Shown here: one piece after another, positions 18,012-27,795 of the stretch
How positions within the stretch are numbered: position 1 is the stretch's first letter
Layout of the letters: the number at the start of each line of letters is the position of its first letter
NCBI RefSeq assembly: GCF_000585415.1
Contig: NZ_KK073876.1
Coordinates: 2,229,810 to 2,293,809, forward strand
Direction: 5' to 3'
DNA length: 64,000 nt
Origin: Sphingomonas jaspsi DSM 18422
Lineage (GTDB): Bacteria > Pseudomonadota > Alphaproteobacteria > Sphingomonadales > Sphingomonadaceae
Notes under the pieces: model-generated
Told to the model about the DNA's origin: nothing
Seen by the model: the letters and a program-made list of their open reading frames with translations, nothing else
The model's database searches: none
Translations under genes and position numbers: made by a program

Positions 18012-18709
18012 GCCGTTTTTCCGTCGCGGCAGGGCTTGATGTCCTTCGCCGACGGCTTCGGCTTGGCGATGCGGAAGGCGCTGAAATAGGCCTCAAGGCC
18101 TTCCATCGGCTGGAAGCTGACTTCCTCAAGTCCGAGCGCGGCCAGTTCGCAGCGGAGCTCTGCCGGCGGCATTCCATGGCGACGTACCGGGCGGTCGGCG
18201 TCGACCACGATCACCAGCCCGTGCGGTTTCAACCCATCGCGCAGGTGCCAAAGGAATTCATAAGGCTGGGTCACCTCATGATACATGTGGACCATGAAGA
18301 TGCGGTCGAAGCTGTTCGGCGGCAGCAAGGGATCCGCCGGTCGCCCCAGCCGCACCGTGACATTGTCGAGTCCTTCACGCTGGACCCGTTGCGCCAGGCG
18401 GTCCCGGGTTTCCGGCACGATATCCTGCGCCAGCACGCGCCCCTTGGCGCCTACCAGAGGCGACAGGCGAACCGTGTAATAGCCTTCGCCGGCGCCGATG
18501 TCGGCGACCGACATGCCCGGTTGGATCCCGGCCAGGCGCATGACCTCTTCGGCCTCGCCGGCCCGGTCGCGGGCGTCTTCGGTTGAAAAGCGATCGGACA
18601 CGATCGGCGCGACGTCGCGCTTCGCATCGGGAAAACCGCTGTCCGGCGCCGCCGCGTCACACGACGCGAGCGCGAGCAGCGACAAGGCCGCGATCGCCCT
18701 AGTCGACAT
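18008..18709 (-). CDS. Exported SAM-methyltransferase-like lipoprotein
   Basis: A 233-residue protein with an N-terminal signal, ALSLLALASC, ending in a lipobox cysteine at about residue 17. A class I methyltransferase fold follows: motif I MSVADIGAGEGYYTVRLSPL near residues 66-85, then VLAQDIVPE and FDRIFMVHMYHEV. Methyltransferases normally need cytosolic SAM, so the export signal is odd. Such proteins do occur across proteobacteria, but their substrate is not known to me. The start ATG lies 11 bases inside the 3' end of prfB, so the two are probably co-transcribed. Confidence 0.75.
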   Translation of the reverse strand: MSTRAIAALSLLALASCDAAAPDSGFPDAKRDVAPIVSDRFSTEDARDRAGEAEEVMRLAGIQPGMSVADIGAGEGYYTVRLSPLVGAKGRVLAQDIVPETRDRLAQRVQREGLDNVTVRLGRPADPLLPPNSFDRIFMVHMYHEVTQPYEFLWHLRDGLKPHGLVIVVDADRPVRRHGMPPAELRCELAALGLEEVSFQPMEGLEAYFSAFRIAKPKPSAKDIKPCRDGKTA

Positions 18710-19826
18710 CCTCGACGTCCACCTTCTCGCCCGTCACGCGCTGCGACAGGGCCGCGGCCATGAAGCGGTCGAGATCGCCGTCGAGTACGTCGCCCGGCGC
18801 GGTCGACGTGACCCCGGTGCGCAGGTCCTTGACCAGCTGGTAGGGCTGCAGGACGTAGCTGCGGATCTGGTGGCCCCAGCCGATGTCCGTCTTGGTGGCC
18901 GCCGTGGCATTGGCTTCGGCTTCGCGGCGCTGCAATTCGGCCTCGTAGAGACGCGCCTTCAGCTGCTTCATCGCCTCGGCCTTGTTCTTGTGCTGTGAAC
19001 GCTGGCTTTGCGACTGGACGACGATGTTGGTCGGCAAGTGGGTGATGCGCACCGCGCTGTCGGTGGTGTTGATGTGCTGCCCACCGGCACCCGACGCGCG
19101 GTAGGTGTCGATGCGCAGGTCGCTTTCGACGATTTCGATGTCGATGTCGTCGTCGACTTCGGGATAGACCCAGACCGACGCAAAGCTGGTGTGCCGCCGC
19201 GCTGAACTGTCGTAGGGCGAGATGCGGACGAGCCGGTGGACGCCGCCTTCGACCTTCAGATTGCCATAGGCATTCTCGCCCTTGATCAGCAGCGTCGCGG
19301 ACTTGATGCCCGCTTGTTCGCCGGCATGATGGTCGATCATTTCGACCTTCATCCCATGGCGTTCGCCCCAGCGACTGTACATGCGCATCAACATGCCGGC
19401 CCAGTCGTTTGACTCGGTGCCGCCTGCGCCGGCGTTAATTTCGACATAACTGTTGTTGGCGTCGGCCTCGCCCGCCAGAAGCGCCGCGACCTTGTCGCGC
19501 TCGGCCCGATCGGCGAGCTCGGCCAGACTGGCGACGCCGTCGTCGACCAGGCCCTCATCGCCCTCCATCTCGGCCATTTCGATGAGCTCGACGGTGTCCT
19601 TCAGCTCGGTCTCGATCTTCTGCGTCGCGCCGATCGCTTCTTCCAGCCGACGGCGCTCGCGCATCACTTCCTGCGCGCCCTTGGGATCGTCCCACAGCGT
19701 CGGGTCTTCCACCTTGGCGTTCAGCTCAGCCAGCCGCCGATGCGCCTTGTCCCAATCGAGGAACCGGCGGAGCAGTTGGGTCGCCGCGTTGATCTGGTCG
19801 ATATGTGCTTGCGCTTCGGCGCGCAT
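18699..19826 (-). CDS. prfB: Peptide chain release factor 2
   Basis: A 375-residue release factor recognising UGA and UAA. The catalytic GGQ is at residues 248-250 ([16 protein letters not shown]). The stop-codon recognition tripeptide is SPY at 203-205, where E. coli RF2 has SPF; the SPY form is common in alphaproteobacteria as I recall. The frame is uninterrupted, so the programmed +1 frameshift near codon 25 found in many prfB genes is absent. It sits downstream of the PBP1A gene in the same direction. Confidence 0.96.
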   Translation of the reverse strand: MRAEAQAHIDQINAATQLLRRFLDWDKAHRRLAELNAKVEDPTLWDDPKGAQEVMRERRRLEEAIGATQKIETELKDTVELIEMAEMEGDEGLVDDGVASLAELADRAERDKVAALLAGEADANNSYVEINAGAGGTESNDWAGMLMRMYSRWGERHGMKVEMIDHHAGEQAGIKSATLLIKGENAYGNLKVEGGVHRLVRISPYDSSARRHTSFASVWVYPEVDDDIDIEIVESDLRIDTYRASGAGGQHINTTDSAVRITHLPTNIVVQSQSQRSQHKNKAEAMKQLKARLYEAELQRREAEANATAATKTDIGWGHQIRSYVLQPYQLVKDLRTGVTSTAPGDVLDGDLDRFMAAALSQRVTGEKVDVEDVD

Positions 19827-19874
19827 GACGATGACTTTCGAAAGATGGTTCAGGCAGGTGCTTCGCGACCCCGC

Positions 19875-22448
19875 CTAGTAAATCCCGCCCTGCTTTTGCA
19901 AGAATTCCCCGCTGTCGGCCGGTTGCTGCGGCTTCGGCGCGGACGGTGCGCGCTTCGGCTTGGCCGTCGCGACGGTAGCGGTCTTGGCGGCCGCGTCCAA
20001 CTCCTCCTCCACGCCCTGGCGGAAGCTGCGCCGCGGCTCGGTTTCCGGCTGGAACGCCTCCCAGATCACCGACGACTTGGGATCGACCGTGGTCGGGAAG
20101 CTGCCGAACACCCGTTTTCCGGTCACGCGGTCGATGCGCACCATGCGGATGCCGGGCGGCGCGACGAACGGGATTTTGGGCATGTCCTTGAAGGCGACCT
20201 GCGCGAACTGCTTGAAGATCGGCGCAGCAATACGCCCGCCCTGCGCATAGCCGCCCATCGATCGCGGCTGGTCATAGCCCATGTATACGCCAGCGACGAC
20301 TTCGGGGGTCCCGCCAACGAACCAGACGTTGGTCGGGCCGCTGGTGGTGCCGGTCTTCCCGAACAGCGGGCGGTCAAGATCGCGAAGCACAACCGCGGTG
20401 CCGCGTTCGATGACGCCTTCCATGATGTGGACCATCTGGTAGGCCGCCTGCGGGTCGAGCAGCTGCTTGGAGCGCGACGGCGGACGCGGCATGGCCTTGC
20501 CGTCCCAGTCGGCCGCGTTGCACGCACCGCCATTGTCGGCGCGCATCACCTGGCAGCGATTGTCGGTGCGATAGATGACCTTGCCCGCACGGTCCTGGAC
20601 GAAATCGATCAGCGTCGGCGCCACGGAGCGGCCGTGGTTGGCCAGGATGGCATAGGCGTTGGTCAGCCGCTGGACGGTGGTTTCACCGGCGCCAAGCGCG
20701 ATCGACAGATAATTGGGATAATCGCCGACCCCCAGCTCCTTGGCGGTCGCGACGACCTTGTCCATGCCGGTCTGGCTGGCGGCGCGGATGGTCATCAGGT
20801 TGCGGGACTGTTCGACACCCCAGCGCATCGTCTTGGGACCGCTATATTTGCCGTCGAAGTTCTTGAAGCATTTGTTGCCCAGCGACGCGCCCTGCCAGAC
20901 GCAGAAAGGCTCGTCGACCAGGATCGTCGCCGGTGTCAGGCCGTTTTCCAGCGCCGTGACATAAACGACCGGCTTGAAGGCAGAGCCCGGCTGGCGCAGC
21001 GCCTGGGTCGTGCGGTTGTAGGACGAACCGATGACGTCGAAACCGCCCTGCATCGCCAGCACGCGGCCGGTATTCACTTCTTCCGCGACGAATCCTCCGC
21101 CGATTTCCGGAATTGAGCGCAGCGCATAGCTGTTGGTGCCCAACTGCTTGACGATGATGATCATGCCGGGCTTCAGGAAGCCGAAGGCCGCGCCGCCGAC
21201 CCCCCGCTTGGGCTGGACGGCCGCCGAAGCCGGCAGCACGCCCGTCTTGCCGTCGGGGAAACCGATTTGGGCTTCATTTCCCGCCTTGGACAGGACGACA
21301 GCCTTCTTCCAGTCCTTGAAGCCAGTGCCCAACGCTGCGATGCGCAGACGGTTGGCCCAGTCGCCGTCGACCGGGATCGTGAGGCCGGTGTCGCGCCAGC
21401 CGCGTCCGCCGTCGAACTGGGCGAGGCCTTCACGCAGCGCCTCTGCCGCGGCATCCTGCATCACGGGGTTCATCGACGAGCGGACCCACAAGCCGCCGCC
21501 ATAGACGCTGTTGGGACCCGCGTCGGGATTTTCGCCGAAGCGCTTCATCAGGTCGCGGCGGACCTCTTCCATGAAATAGCCGCCCTGGTCGCGGAACTTG
21601 GTGCTGGCGCCATAGCGAATGGTGCCAAGCGGCGCAGCGGTCGCCTGATCGCGTTGTGCCGCGGTGATGTAGCCGTTGTTGGCCATTTCCCGCAGCACAT
21701 AGTTGCGCCGTGCCAATGCCTTGGCCGTCGCGCGCAACGGATCGTAATTGCTCGGCGCCTTTGGCAGCACCGCAAGATAGGCCGCTTCCGGCAGGGTCAG
21801 TTCGTCGACGTCCTTGTCGAAATAGGCGCGGCTGGCCGCCTGGACGCCATAAGCATTGCGTCCGAGGAATATGCTGTTGAGGTAGAGCTCGAGAATCTGC
21901 TCCTTGCTCAATGCCTCTTCGAGCCGGAACGCGAGAATCGCCTCGCGAATCTTGCGGCTGATGGCGTAGCTGTCATCCTGCAGCAGGCCCTTGGCGACCT
22001 GCTGGGTGATGGTCGAACCGCCGCGCGCGCGGCCACCCGTCACCGATTTTCGCGAATAGTCGAAAACCGCGCCGACAAGGCCCGGATAGTCGATGCCGCC
22101 ATGGCTGAAAAACGTCTTGTCCTCGGCCGACACGAACGCCTGGACGACCAGCGGCGGATATTCGTCATAGGCCAGCTCGACGCGCCGTTCGCGGGCGAAG
22201 GTCTGCACCGGATTGCCGTCATAACCGCGAACGTTGGTCGGCAGGGGCAACTGGTAGGACAGCAGCTTGTCGTTGCTAGGCAGTCCCCACGAAAATGCGG
22301 TCCACACGACCGCGAACAGGGCAAGGCCCGCCGCGGCAACATAGATCATTACCCGCACCCACTTACGCTCGAACCAATGGCCGTAGCGCTGGCGGATGCG
22401 CTCGTTCAGCGCGACGAAGTCGGGAATCTGGACTGCGGACACATTCAT
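19875..22448 (-). CDS. mrcA: Penicillin-binding protein 1A (bifunctional transglycosylase/transpeptidase)
   Basis: An 857-residue class A PBP that polymerises and cross-links peptidoglycan in the periplasm. One transmembrane helix (about residues 30-52) precedes the GT51 domain, with EDKTFFSHGGIDYPGLVGA and GGSTITQQVAKGLL. The transpeptidase domain has the active-site serine in QPGSAFKPVVY, the SRN triad residue set in WGVEQSRNLM, and KTG in FGKTGTTSGPTN. The C-terminus is a lysine/alanine/proline-rich tail. It is co-directional with the amidase upstream and prfB downstream, an order familiar in sphingomonads. Confidence 0.95.
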   Translation of the reverse strand: MNVSAVQIPDFVALNERIRQRYGHWFERKWVRVMIYVAAAGLALFAVVWTAFSWGLPSNDKLLSYQLPLPTNVRGYDGNPVQTFARERRVELAYDEYPPLVVQAFVSAEDKTFFSHGGIDYPGLVGAVFDYSRKSVTGGRARGGSTITQQVAKGLLQDDSYAISRKIREAILAFRLEEALSKEQILELYLNSIFLGRNAYGVQAASRAYFDKDVDELTLPEAAYLAVLPKAPSNYDPLRATAKALARRNYVLREMANNGYITAAQRDQATAAPLGTIRYGASTKFRDQGGYFMEEVRRDLMKRFGENPDAGPNSVYGGGLWVRSSMNPVMQDAAAEALREGLAQFDGGRGWRDTGLTIPVDGDWANRLRIAALGTGFKDWKKAVVLSKAGNEAQIGFPDGKTGVLPASAAVQPKRGVGGAAFGFLKPGMIIIVKQLGTNSYALRSIPEIGGGFVAEEVNTGRVLAMQGGFDVIGSSYNRTTQALRQPGSAFKPVVYVTALENGLTPATILVDEPFCVWQGASLGNKCFKNFDGKYSGPKTMRWGVEQSRNLMTIRAASQTGMDKVVATAKELGVGDYPNYLSIALGAGETTVQRLTNAYAILANHGRSVAPTLIDFVQDRAGKVIYRTDNRCQVMRADNGGACNAADWDGKAMPRPPSRSKQLLDPQAAYQMVHIMEGVIERGTAVVLRDLDRPLFGKTGTTSGPTNVWFVGGTPEVVAGVYMGYDQPRSMGGYAQGGRIAAPIFKQFAQVAFKDMPKIPFVAPPGIRMVRIDRVTGKRVFGSFPTTVDPKSSVIWEAFQPETEPRRSFRQGVEEELDAAAKTATVATAKPKRAPSAPKPQQPADSGEFLQKQGGIY

Positions 22449-22494
22449 GGTTCGACCCTGCGTCTAGACGCTTCGGCGCGACAGGGAAAGCGGC

Positions 22495-23382
22495 TCATCG
22501 CCGATTGGCGCGGGCGGCGAGGTCGGCTTCGATAGCCTGTGCAAGGGCAAGGACGAGCGGCTTTCGACCTTCCGCAGTGCGCAGTCGCGCCTCGTCCGCA
22601 GCATTGCTGATATAGCCCGCTTCGACCAGCACGCCCGGAACCTCACTGCGTCTCAACACCCAGAAGCCCGCAAACTGGTGCGGTCGCGGGCGAAGGTCGA
22701 CCGGCCCCTTGGCTTGCCGCACGACCCGCTCCGCCAGGCCGGCCGACGCCTCCATCTGTTCGCGCAAGGCAAGGTCCGACAGCAAGGATCGCACGACGTC
22801 ATTGCCTTCGCTCGTCAACGCACCGTCGACGCCATTTTCGCTTTTCGCGAAGCGCGCCGCCTCGGTGCTCGAAGCGATGTCGGACAGGGAATAGACGGTT
22901 ACGCCCTTGGCGGCGGGATTGGGGGCGCTGTCCATGTGGATGGACACGAAGAGGCCAGCCTGGAGTCGCCGCGCAATTTCCGCCCGCTGTTCGAGGGTGA
23001 GATAGCGATCGTCCTCGCGGGTCATCGCCACCCGCAGGCGGCCGCGTTGCTCCAGCAGGTCCGCCACTTCCCGCGCCATGGCCAGCGTCAATTGCTTCTC
23101 TACGACCGACCCGGACTGGCCGGCCGCGCCAGGATCCTTGCCGCCATGGCCGGCGTCGATGACGACGATCGGACGACCGGGCATTTTGGCTTCCCGTATG
23201 CGGACATTGGCTACCGGGGCCTCGACATCGATGGCCAGTCCACCGGTGCGCGCTTCGCCGACCAGAACCCGGTCCTGCCGGCCGGTCGAGCTCGAACGCG
23301 GCCAAAGCGCCAGCGCAAGGCCCGCCACGACCAGCGTGGTAGCCAGCAACACCATGACTGCGACGCGCGTCCTTCGTTCCAT
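22495..23382 (-). CDS. N-acetylmuramoyl-L-alanine amidase
   Basis: A zinc amidase_3 protein of about 295 residues that cleaves the stem peptide from peptidoglycan. MERRTRVAVMVLLATTLVV is a short basic n-region plus membrane segment. Zinc and catalytic residues are in VVIDAGHGGKDPGA, VVEKQLTLAMA, FVSIHMDSAPN and GVLVEAGYISN. I chose ATG 23382; TTG 23451 and ATG 23412 are alternatives in the same frame. It has no AMIN domain, unlike E. coli AmiC. It sits 46 bases upstream of the PBP1A gene, which supports shared cell-wall duty. Confidence 0.88.
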   Translation of the reverse strand: MERRTRVAVMVLLATTLVVAGLALALWPRSSSTGRQDRVLVGEARTGGLAIDVEAPVANVRIREAKMPGRPIVVIDAGHGGKDPGAAGQSGSVVEKQLTLAMAREVADLLEQRGRLRVAMTREDDRYLTLEQRAEIARRLQAGLFVSIHMDSAPNPAAKGVTVYSLSDIASSTEAARFAKSENGVDGALTSEGNDVVRSLLSDLALREQMEASAGLAERVVRQAKGPVDLRPRPHQFAGFWVLRRSEVPGVLVEAGYISNAADEARLRTAEGRKPLVLALAQAIEADLAARANRR

Positions 23383-23752
23383 CGGAGCCAGCCTAGCGAG
23401 CCTTCGCGCCATCCGCCATGCCGATCGAAATGCGCCGGTGGTGGCCGCCAAAGCGGTTGCGGGCCGTTCATGGCGGTGCTAACCGGACCTGTCCGTCCGG
23501 TCATCGGTCGGTCACGACGCCGCCATCCATTAGCAAGGAAAGGCGGTCCAACAGGTTGATGCTGCATGATGTCACAAGACGCCCGATCGACGCTCATTAT
23601 CGAGCGTGATCGCGTGTCCCTCGCGACGATGATCGCGACGGCTCGAGCAGCAGACGCAATTTCCGCACAATCCGCCACCGCCCGACAAGCGGCGGCCATC
23701 TATGTCGCGCGCACCCGCCCCACGAAGGGCCTGCGCGCCCGGAGAATTTTCA
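23383..23752. other. Divergent amidase-rne intergenic region containing the rne leader
   Basis: This 370-base gap holds no convincing gene. It must hold promoters for the amidase (minus) and rne (plus). The right half has two strong stem-loops in the presumed rne 5' leader, annotated separately. Near 23721-23734 a short GGGC/GCCC repeat lies just before the rne ribosome binding site. Confidence 0.6.
23584..23638 (+). promoter_or_regulatory. Two consecutive stem-loops in the rne 5' leader
   Basis: Stem 1 (23584-23612): CGATC and ACGCTC pair with GAGCGT and GATCG around ATTATC, with one bulged G. Stem 2 (23621-23638): TCGCGA, loop CGATGA, TCGCGA. In E. coli, hairpins in the rne leader let RNase E cleave and limit its own mRNA. 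A similar feedback is inferred here, not shown. Confidence 0.5.
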
Positions 23753-26338
23753 ATGTCCATGCGCATGCTGATCGACGCGCGCCACCCGGAGGAAACCCGG
23801 GTCGCCGTCGCCAAGGGAACACGGATCGAGGAATTTGATTTCGAATCCTCGGAGCACAAACAGCTCAAAGGCAATATCTATCTCGCCAAGGTAACCCGTG
23901 TCGAACCGTCGCTTCAGGCGGCGTTCGTCGAATATGGCGGCAATCGTCACGGCTTCCTCGCCTTCAGCGAAATCCACCCGGATTATTACCAGATCCCCAA
24001 GGCCGATCGTGAGGCGCTGCTTCGCGAAGAGGCCGAACATGCGGCCGAGGAAGAACGGCTTCGCGCCGAGGCCGAGGACGCGGTCCTCGACCCGCATCAC
24101 GACGACGACGGCACCGACGATCGCCCCGAAGAACCCGAAGGCGACGACGAGGACGGCGAAAACGGCAATGGTGGTGCGACCGAGGTCGGCACCGGCTCGT
24201 CGCGCTCGCCGGTCGACGAAAGCGCCGCCGAAGAGCTTCGCAAGAAGCGTCAGGCGCTGCGTCGCCGCTACAAGATCCAGGACGTCATCCAGCGCCGCCA
24301 GGTGCTGCTGGTCCAGGTCGTCAAGGAAGAGCGCGGCAACAAGGGCGCCGCGCTGACCACCTACCTGTCGCTGGCCGGGCGTTACTGCGTACTGATGCCC
24401 AACACGTCGCACGGCGGCGGGATCAGCCGCAAGATTTCCAACGGTGCCGACCGTAAGCGGCTGAAGTCGATCATCGGCGATCTTAACCTGCCGTCGACGA
24501 TGGGCCTGATCGTCCGCACCGCGGGCCTCCAGCGCACCAAGACCGAGATCAAGCGCGATTTCGACTATCTTGCCCGCCTGTGGGACGAAATCCGCGAAAA
24601 GACGCTGGCGAGCGCCGCCCCGGCCCTAGTCTATCGCGACAGCGACCTGGTGAAGCGCGCCATCCGCGACCTCTATAACCGCGATATCGACGAAGTGATC
24701 GTGGAAGGCGAGGACGGCTACAAGGCCGCGCGCGGCTTTATGAAGCTGCTGATGCCCAGCCATGTGAAGCGCGTGACCCATTATGCCGACGCCACCCCGC
24801 TGTTCCAGCGGTTCGGGGTCGAGGACCAGTTGTCGGCCATGTACCAGCCGGTCGTCCAGTTGAAGAGCGGCGGCTACCTCGTCATCAACCCGACCGAGGC
24901 GTTGGTCAGCATCGACATCAACTCGGGTCGTTCGACCCGCGAGCATAATATCGAGCAGACCGCCTTCGCGACCAACATCGAAGCGGCGCATGAAATCGCC
25001 CGCCAGCTGCGTCTGCGCGACATGGCAGGCCTCGTCGTCATCGACTTCATCGACATGGAACAGAACAGCCATGTTCGGAAGGTCGAAAAAGCGATGAAGG
25101 AGGCGCTGAAGAACGACCGCGCCCGCATCCAGGTCGGCCGCATCTCCAGCTTTGGCCTGATGGAAATGAGCCGCCAGCGCCTGCGAACCGGCGTGCTCGA
25201 AGCGTCGACCAAGGCCTGCCCCCATTGCGAAGGCACCGGCCTGATGCGCACCGCATCCTCGTCGGGCCTCAGCGCGCTGCGCATCATCGAACAGGAAGCT
25301 GCGCGCGGTCGCGGCGATCGCATCACGCTGCGCGCCGGCCGCGAAGCTGCCATCTACGTCCTCAACAAAAAGCGCGGCGAACTCGCGGAGATCGAGGAAA
25401 TGTACGGCGTGTCGGTCGAAATCCTGATCGACGAGGCGTTCGAAGGCGCCAAGATGAGCGTCGACAGCAGCGGCGGCCGTCCGGTTCCCAAGATTCGTCC
25501 GGCTATCGCTCCGATCGAGGAAGATGATGACATCGCCGACGTCGACGACGAAATCGAAGACGAAGACGAAGAGCAGGAAGACCAGCGCGAGCAGCGCGCC
25601 CCGCGCGGCGACCGTGCCGAGGGCGACGATGACCGCGGATCGAGGCGTCGGCGTCGGCGTCGGCGCGGCGGTCGCGGTCGCAACCGTCGCGATGAGGAAG
25701 GCACCGATCAGCGTGACGCGACTGATGCCGCCGATTCCGACGAAGGCAGTGATACTGCTACGGAGACTGGCGAGGCTGACGAATCCCGCGAGGACGGTGA
25801 AAAATCACGTTCCCGTCGCGGTCGTCGCGGTGGTCGCAACCGGCGTCGTGGCGAGGACCGCGCCGAGCAGGCGACCGACGCGGTAGACGCCGAGATCCCG
25901 GCTGGGCCGGTTGTGGAGGAAGCACCGGTCGAAGCCGCCCCTGCCGAGGAGGAAAAGCCCAAGGCCCGCCGCCGCCCCCGCGCCCGCAAGACCGCCGAGG
26001 AGGGCACCGAGCCTGCTGCGGCGGCACCGGTCGAAGAAGTGCCGGCACCTGCTGCGGATGCAGAGGAAAAGCCGAAGCGCCGGACCCGCGCGAAGAAGGC
26101 AGCGGCGACCGAAGAACCCGTTGTCGAGGCTGCGGCCCCGGAAACCGAGACGCCGGCGGCTGAAAAGCCGAAGGCCAAGACCCGGTCACGCGCCAAGAAG
26201 ACTGAAACGGCTGTTTCCGCCCCCGCGGACGAATCGCCGGGTGCCGATCTTGCGACGGCTACGTCCGCGTCCGACGAGACCGCCGAAGCAGACGGCGGTG
26301 AGCCGCGTCGGGGTTGGTGGCAGCGGACCTTCGGTTAA
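23753..26338 (+). CDS. rne: Ribonuclease E
   Basis: An 861-residue RNase E/G endonuclease, core of the degradosome. The N-terminal S1 domain (IYLAKVTRVEPSLQAAFVEYG) is interrupted by an acidic insert of about 80 residues (about 82-160), a feature of alphaproteobacterial RNase E. Catalytic aspartates lie in SIDINSGRS and VIDFIDMEQ. The zinc-link cysteines are in KACPHCEGTG. The C-terminal third is disordered: Asp/Glu-rich and RRRRR blocks, then Ala/Glu/Lys/Pro repeats, ending in the conserved WWQRTFG. The start is ATG 23753 with GGAG eight bases upstream; an in-frame extension to 23702 is unlikely. Confidence 0.95.
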   Translation: MSMRMLIDARHPEETRVAVAKGTRIEEFDFESSEHKQLKGNIYLAKVTRVEPSLQAAFVEYGGNRHGFLAFSEIHPDYYQIPKADREALLREEAEHAAEEERLRAEAEDAVLDPHHDDDGTDDRPEEPEGDDEDGENGNGGATEVGTGSSRSPVDESAAEELRKKRQALRRRYKIQDVIQRRQVLLVQVVKEERGNKGAALTTYLSLAGRYCVLMPNTSHGGGISRKISNGADRKRLKSIIGDLNLPSTMGLIVRTAGLQRTKTEIKRDFDYLARLWDEIREKTLASAAPALVYRDSDLVKRAIRDLYNRDIDEVIVEGEDGYKAARGFMKLLMPSHVKRVTHYADATPLFQRFGVEDQLSAMYQPVVQLKSGGYLVINPTEALVSIDINSGRSTREHNIEQTAFATNIEAAHEIARQLRLRDMAGLVVIDFIDMEQNSHVRKVEKAMKEALKNDRARIQVGRISSFGLMEMSRQRLRTGVLEASTKACPHCEGTGLMRTASSSGLSALRIIEQEAARGRGDRITLRAGREAAIYVLNKKRGELAEIEEMYGVSVEILIDEAFEGAKMSVDSSGGRPVPKIRPAIAPIEEDDDIADVDDEIEDEDEEQEDQREQRAPRGDRAEGDDDRGSRRRRRRRRGGRGRNRRDEEGTDQRDATDAADSDEGSDTATETGEADESREDGEKSRSRRGRRGGRNRRRGEDRAEQATDAVDAEIPAGPVVEEAPVEAAPAEEEKPKARRRPRARKTAEEGTEPAAAAPVEEVPAPAADAEEKPKRRTRAKKAAATEEPVVEAAAPETETPAAEKPKAKTRSRAKKTETAVSAPADESPGADLATATSASDETAEADGGEPRRGWWQRTFG

Positions 26339-26346
26339 GCGATGAT

Positions 26347-26379
26347 GGCGGCGTGGCCAGCGACGGACACGCCGCCTTT
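26347..26379 (+). terminator. Probable intrinsic terminator of rne
   Basis: Nine-base-pair GC-rich stem GGCGGCGTG / CACGCCGCC with a 12-base loop, followed by TTT. It starts nine bases after the rne stop and precedes the M48 gene start at 26416. The U-tract is short. Confidence 0.65.
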
Positions 26380-26415
26380 CATCTGTCGTTCAGCCATTTG
26401 GTGGGACAGCGGGGC

Positions 26416-27795
26416 ATGACCCGCCAATTGATGCGTGGCGCGCGCCTTGCTGCGGCCTTCCTTCTGCTGTTCGTGGCCATGGCAAGGCCAGCGATGGCCC
26501 AGTCGCTGTTGCGCGATAGCGAAACCGAACTGCTGTTTCGCGACGTCAGCAAGCCGCTGATCGAAGCCGCGGGCCTCGATCCCAACAGCGTCCGGGTCGT
26601 CCTGCTCAACGATCCCAGCATCAACGCCTTCGTGTCGCAGGGCCAGACGGTCTACATCCACAGCGGCCTCGTCGCCGCCGCCGACAACGTCAATCAGTTG
26701 CAGGCGGTGATCGCACACGAACTGGGCCACGTCGCCGGCGGCCATTCGATCCGCATCTACGAAGGCACCGGCCGCGCCACGGCGATTTCCATCCTCAGCC
26801 TGGTGCTCGGCGCGGCGGCGATGGCGGCCGGGGCGGGCGATGCCGGGGTCGGCATCATGCAGGCCGGCCAGCAGGCCGCGCTCGGCAGCCTCCTCGCCTT
26901 CAGCCGGGCGCAGGAATCAAGCGCCGACCTTGCCGGCGCATCCTATCTTTCGAAAGCCGGGATCACCGGTCGCGGCAGCCTGGAATTTTTCAAGAAGCTG
27001 CAGAACCAGGAATTCCGCCTCGCCGTCTATGCCAAGGACAGCTACGACCGCACCCACCCTTTGTCGTCGGAGCGTATTTCGACGCTGACCGAAATCTACA
27101 AGAAGGACCCGGCCTGGAACAAGCCGATCGACGCGGCGCTGGACACGCGTTTCCAGCGGGTGAAGGCCAAGCTGGTCGGCTATGTCACGCCCGACCAGGC
27201 CGTGCTGCGCTACCCTCAAACCGACCAGACCGTGCCGGCCCATTATGCGCGCGCCTATGCCTACCACCTCGGTGCCTATCCCGACAAAGCCAATGCCGAG
27301 GCGGATGCCTTGCTGAAGGTCGCGCCCGACGATCCCTTCTTCCTTGAGCTGAAGGGCCAGATCCTGCTCGAAGGCGGGCATCCGGCAGAGGCGATTGCGC
27401 CGCTGCGCAAGGCGGTGGCCCATGCGCCCGACCAGCCGATGATCGCGGTGATGCTGGGCCATGCCCTGATCGCGACCGAGGATCGATCCAATTTCGCCGA
27501 GGCCAAGAAGGTTTTGAAGGCCGCCGTCAACCGCGACAACGACAATCCGTTCGCCTGGCTGCAGCTTGGCATCGTCTACGACCGCGAAGGCGACGCGGCC
27601 CGCGCGGCGCTGGCCACCGCCGAGCGCAGCAACCTGGAAGGCAATGACAAGATCGCCCTCACCAGCGCGCGCATGGCAATGGCCGGGTTACCAGCCGGAT
27701 CGCCGGACTTTATCCGCGCGCAAGATATCGCCATGGTGTCGGAAGAAGCCGTTAAAAAGGACAAGAAGCACCGTGACCGAGACGACAACCACTAA
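26416..27795 (+). CDS. Secreted M48 zinc metalloprotease with C-terminal TPR region (BepA-like)
   Basis: A 459-residue periplasmic protease. The signal peptide runs LAAAFLLLFVAMARPAMAQS with cleavage near residue 29. The HExxH zinc motif IAHELGHVAGGH is at residues 99-110. The C-terminal half (about 270-440) is alpha-helical and repeat-like, with DPFFLELKGQILLEGGHP and NPFAWLQLGIVYDREG resembling tetratricopeptide repeats. This layout is that of BepA/YfgC, involved in outer-membrane protein quality control. The start is ATG 26416, after the rne terminator; an extension to 26314 would overlap rne and is rejected. It overlaps the next gene by 23 bases. Confidence 0.88.
   Translation: MTRQLMRGARLAAAFLLLFVAMARPAMAQSLLRDSETELLFRDVSKPLIEAAGLDPNSVRVVLLNDPSINAFVSQGQTVYIHSGLVAAADNVNQLQAVIAHELGHVAGGHSIRIYEGTGRATAISILSLVLGAAAMAAGAGDAGVGIMQAGQQAALGSLLAFSRAQESSADLAGASYLSKAGITGRGSLEFFKKLQNQEFRLAVYAKDSYDRTHPLSSERISTLTEIYKKDPAWNKPIDAALDTRFQRVKAKLVGYVTPDQAVLRYPQTDQTVPAHYARAYAYHLGAYPDKANAEADALLKVAPDDPFFLELKGQILLEGGHPAEAIAPLRKAVAHAPDQPMIAVMLGHALIATEDRSNFAEAKKVLKAAVNRDNDNPFAWLQLGIVYDREGDAARAALATAERSNLEGNDKIALTSARMAMAGLPAGSPDFIRAQDIAMVSEEAVKKDKKHRDRDDNH

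Noticed and set aside
18699..19826. Programmed +1 frameshift in prfB
   Set aside because: The frame is continuous from ATG to stop; no in-frame UGA near codon 25 was found.
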